A DNA stretch of 64,000 bases from positions 85,552,803 to 85,616,802 of the forward strand of contig NC_079213.1 in assembly GCF_029633865.1 (NCBI RefSeq). The letters run 5' to 3'. This stretch comes from Lampris incognitus (lineage: Eukaryota; Chordata; Actinopteri; Lampriformes; Lampridae). Shown here one piece after another: positions 60,570 to 64,000 of this stretch (positions are counted from its first letter, which is position 1; the number at the start of each line of letters is the position of its first letter). A program made the position numbers and the translations under genes. Under the pieces are notes generated by a model that saw only the letters and a program-made list of their open reading frames with translations, was not told where the DNA came from and did not search any database.

Positions 60570-63535
60570 TCATACACCCTCCTCCTGGTGACCCAGCTAG
60601 GGCTGACCAGACTGCAGCTTGTGTCCAGATTGCAAGCTACTTATAACTCCATGGCTCTCCTCTTTTGAGTCACAGCCATCTTGAGGCCCTTTCTGCCCAT
60701 CGGTGGTACTGCGGATCATTCTCTTCCTCTTTCCCAAATCTCTGAAGGCTCTGGCTAAAGAATGGGCTGCAAATCCCCTGCATCCAATCTCCACTGGGAG
60801 GCACCTCGCTCTCCACCCAGCCTGCTGGAAGTTGCTTACCAATCCTGCCTGCTTGGGGAGCTTCCTTTCAAAGGCCTCTTCCAAGCGATTTTCCCATGGG
60901 GACTGTCAGCTTCAGCAGCACAGCTTGCTTGGTGGACTCGGACACAAGGACAATGTCTGGTCACAGGGTGGTGTCCGCAATTTGGTTGGGGAACCTCAGC
61001 TGCCATTCAAGGTCCACCAACAGCTGCCAGTCCTTGGCTGAGGTCAGGATGCCTGCAGATGTTCTTTTAGCTGGTTTGGCTGCTCTCCAGCCCTCACAAA
61101 GGCAATAGCTGCTTGGAGGGTCGGGACCGCTTCACCCACTCAAGTGCTGCGCTGATGGTCTTCAGGATCTGATTGTGCCTCCATTGGTACTGTCCTCAAA
61201 GTGCCTTTGTGCAGTAACTAAGGATATGTTCCAGGGTTCCTTGCTTGGAGCACAGTGGGCACACTGGTGACTCTGCTTTACCCCATATGTGCAGATTTGA
61301 TGGGCTTAGAAGCACATCATACACTGCCTGGATGAGAAATTGGATGCGGTGTGGCTTGGCTTTCCAAAGTTAAGCCCAGGTCACTTTCCTCTCGACCGCA
61401 TTCTCTCATCTTGTCCAAGCTCCGTGTTGCTTCATTCACACCTACTTGCAGGTTCTCGTTCTTTGCACTGCTGCTCTCACCTTATCCTGAACTAGGCGGT
61501 TCCTTCCCTTCCCTCTGATGGTGTTCATTTCGGGAGCAGGAAAGTATCCTAGCCCGGCTCAGCCTTGTGTGAACACTCCCACCAGCCTCTTGTGATACAG
61601 CCTTGCCTCTGCTTCCTGAACAGCTTCTTCTGCCCTTCATTTCCTGCCAGTCCTCACTTGGATCTCTGCTTTATTCACCTTTGGATCACTTGAGTCCCTG
61701 TACTGCACCACTTCTCTGGCTATTGTTACCTTGAATTCCTCCTCCAGGATGTCTGGGTAGCGTAGTGGTCCATTCCGTTACCTACCAATACGGGGATTGC
61801 TGGTTCAAATCCCCATGTTACCTTTGGTTTGGTTGGGCGTTCCTACAGACACTATTGGCCATGTCTGTGGGTGGGACGTCGGATGTGGGTATGTGTCCTG
61901 GTTGCTGCACTAGCGCCTCCTCTGGTCAGTCGGGGCGCCTGTTCGGGGGAGCAGGGGAACTGGGGGCAAATAGTGTGATCCTCCCACATGCTACATCCCC
62001 CTGACGAAACTCATTACTGTCAGGTGAAAAGAACTGGCTGGTGACTCCACATGTATTGGAGGAGGCATGTAGTAGTCTGCAGTCCTCCCCGGATCGGCAG
62101 AGGGTGTGGAGCAGCGAACGGGACAGCTCGAAAACAGTGGGGTAATTGGTCGATTACAATTGGGGAGAAAAAAGGGGGGGAAATCCCCCCCCAAAAAAAG
62201 GTTTTTTTCCTCTAAGGATTTGAAGGGCAGTTGTGGTTTTGTTGTGGTGACTGTAGAGTGCGGTGCTACTCAGGCTCTTTTGCAGCCCCAGCCATCTCCT
62301 GAGGTGGTTTCTAATCCTCCTCTCTAAGGTCTTGACTATTGAGATTGGAACTGCATAGACGAGGAGGGGCCACAAGAATTCTAGGAAGAATGCTGTCCCA
62401 GGTAGGCCAGACTTGTCCACGGATTTCAGCCAACCAGCCAACTTCGTGCAGGTCGACTGGATGGATGTTTTGTCCCTCAGAGAGCTGTCAAAAACCTTGC
62501 CTAAGTTCTTTACTGGCTTCTCTGTGACGGTTGGGATGGCTAAACCTCTGACGTTGAACTGGAACTTGTCCTCGACTTTCCCTTTCCTCAACACCATAGA
62601 TCTTGATTTGGCTGGATTGAAACGCATCTGGGCCCACTCCACCAGCTTTTCAAGCCCCTGCAGAATCCATCGGTAGCTTGGGATTGATTCTGTTGTGAGA
62701 TCATCCATCAATGCCCTGATGGGTGGTTGCTGTTCAGCGGCATTCATTCTGGGCCCTCTGCCCTCCGGTTCAGCACACTTCTTGAGCATATTCATGGCTA
62801 AGGAGAACAGTGTCACAGAGATAGTGCACCCTGTGATCATGCCGATCTCTACCTTGTGCCAGCTCTATGAAATTGCTCCTGAAGAAACCCTCATCCTGAA
62901 GTTGCTGTAGTAATCACCGATGAGGTCTGATTCTCTTGGGAACATGATGTTTGGTCAGCGTGTGCTGCACCAGCTTGTGTGGAATGGAGACATGTGCACT
63001 TGCTAGGTCGAACCACAATATGGTCTATATCTTTCTGTGAGCAGGCCAGTTTCCCACTGCTCTTCTGCACCAGCAACTCCTTGGTGAACTTGAAAGGGTT
63101 GGTGATGAAGGCAGGGCCCTTTCCTGACGCTGCCTCCGATGCCACTCTGCCTGGCAGAGGACCCTGATCTTCTTTCATAGAATACACATCAGCATAGCCA
63201 AGCCAATGTGTTACTCTTCTCCTGCTTCCTTGTACTGGGACTAAAGCGCTTTCATCTCCTCCCTGATGTTGTGGATGCTCACCATTCTTTGGATCTTCAC
63301 GTAAGGTGTTTTGGAGCCTTTCTCCTCCTTTTCTTCAAAGCATTCAGCTGCAATGCTGATGATGATTGTTGTCGTGGGTTGTAGCTTTCTACTGGCCTCT
63401 CCCTTCACTGTTGCCTCCAGAATTTGGTTAACATCTTTGTCAAACTGCCTGCACAGTGAAGTCATGTTAGTTGCTGGCCATTCTGTCCACCTCCTCGTAG
63501 ACTTGATGTTAGAGGGATCGGTTAACAACACTTAG
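60570..63535 (-). mobile_element. decayed LINE of the R2/NeSL-like group
   Basis: Minus-strand pieces in order: coiled coil and basic linker (63531-63241), AFITNPFKFTKELLVQKSSG and KLACSQKDIDHIV (about 63120-63020), then a deletion. Next come SIPHKLVQHTLTKHHVPKRI, GMITGCTISVTLFSLAMNML, IRALMDDLTTESIPS (the catalytic box reads MDD in place of the usual ADD), FNPAKSRSMVLRKGKVEDKF and LLVYAVPISIVKTLERRIRN. After the SINE come REVVQYRDSSDPKVNKAE-like text and a C-terminal zinc motif CPLCSKQGTLEHILSYC (near 61260). Many stops occur. Clade assignment to R2/NeSL (possibly Utopia) is from motif memory. Confidence 0.7.
61747..62185 (+). repeat. tRNA-derived SINE inside the decayed LINE
   Basis: Third copy of the family at 46830 and 57932: GTCTGGGTAGCGTAGTGGTC, box-B-like GGTTCAAATCCCC, TGTCTGTGGGTGGGACGTCG and CAATTGGGGAGAAAA at the end. 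It interrupts the LINE frame between the LRRWLGL block and EEEFKVTIAREVVQ. Confidence 0.85.
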
Positions 63536-63539
63536 AGGT

Positions 63540-64000
63540 TCCAAACTCTATGGGGTGACTCTGGGCCTGGCACCTACTGTGTCTCACCAGGTTGGACACC
63601 TGTGCGTTGTGCTGCCCCTGCTCTCACTGAAACTGTCTTGCAAAAATATAATTTTGTATTATGCATTGATATTTCATCCTTTTTTGGTCTTCATAATTTT
63701 TTTACTAAATGCCAACATTTAAAAAATTGAATAACAGGTTCTGTTTAATTGTCCTGTTTCAATAACGGGGTGAAATAGGTTTTTAAAGCTATTATACCTT
63801 CTCTCATAGAAAACACACCCCAAAGCCAACAGCTTTCCTATTCAGCCACAGATGAATTATTTTTAATCCCCCTGCCACCAAAAAAACAAAACAAAACTAT
63901 TTGCCCTGTGTTGGAAGGAAATGCAATACATCTTGCCTCTAAAGTAAAATGTCAATGACTTCAGCATAAGCCAGCAGGTATAATTTTGCATACAACTGAC
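63540..64000. other. faf1 intron 2 continues; nothing recognised
   Basis: AT-rich intronic sequence to the window edge with no further exon or repeat family recognised. Confidence 0.4.

Noticed and set aside
37664-64000. search for faf1 exon 3
   Set aside because: No sequence encoding the expected AAINGV continuation was seen; open frames in this interval belong to transposons.

Overview
The window is teleost-type vertebrate nuclear DNA. The evidence is spliced genes with GT-AG introns, very long CA/TG microsatellites and a dense load of fish-type transposons. I recognise four host genes. rnf11 is on the plus strand; only its exons 2 and 3 are here (10.1-11.3 kb). rsph4a is complete on the minus strand with seven exons (22.5-24.8 kb). 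cdkn2c is complete on the minus strand with two exons (29.3-31.3 kb). faf1 is on the plus strand; only exons 1 and 2 are here (34.6-37.7 kb). RNF11, CDKN2C and FAF1 are also neighbours in the human genome (1p32.3), so this is a conserved vertebrate block. The radial-spoke gene between them is not part of the human arrangement.

Layout. 1-10.1 kb is rnf11 intron 1, with an RTE-type LINE at the left edge and a second LINE 3' end near 8-9 kb. 10.1-13.5 kb holds rnf11 exons 2-3 and its 3' UTR. 13.5-22 kb is intergenic: microsatellites, a fold-back repeat, AT-rich low-complexity DNA, a possible minus-strand promoter and another RTE tail. 22.4-24.8 kb is rsph4a. 25-29 kb is intergenic with one tRNA-derived SINE. 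29.3-31.3 kb is cdkn2c. 31.3-34.6 kb is the cdkn2c/faf1 divergent intergenic region. From 34.6 kb to the right edge lies faf1, almost all of it introns.

faf1 intron 2 (from 37.7 kb) has been heavily colonised. In order it holds RTE tails, two Tc1/mariner-type elements, an L1-like ORF1, a nearly intact hAT transposon with an 8-bp target duplication (42.4-45.0 kb), a SINE interrupted by a BEL/Pao LTR element (46.2-56.9 kb), an L1 ORF2 fragment, a broken THAP-domain reading frame, and a decayed R2/NeSL-like LINE that carries another SINE. The BEL/Pao element itself received a SINE in its 5' LTR and a nest of L1 copies in its 3' LTR.

The most unusual object sits inside that nest at 54.25-55.95 kb. 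It is a pol-less LTR retroelement whose gag-like frame (with a CCHC knuckle) runs directly into a spliced-looking piece of the coiled-coil region of the histone H2B ubiquitin ligase RNF20/RNF40 (Bre1), followed by a polypurine tract and LTR. It looks like host-gene capture by an LTR element. An inverted LTR fragment at its 5' end and 15-bp flanking direct repeats suggest it may have been reinserted by LINE machinery.

Functionally the host genes are unrelated to one another: ubiquitin ligase adaptor, axonemal radial spoke, CDK4/6 inhibitor and p97/ubiquitin adaptor. No operon-like logic applies. All coordinates and translations were read by eye; family names rest on recognised motifs, not on a database search.
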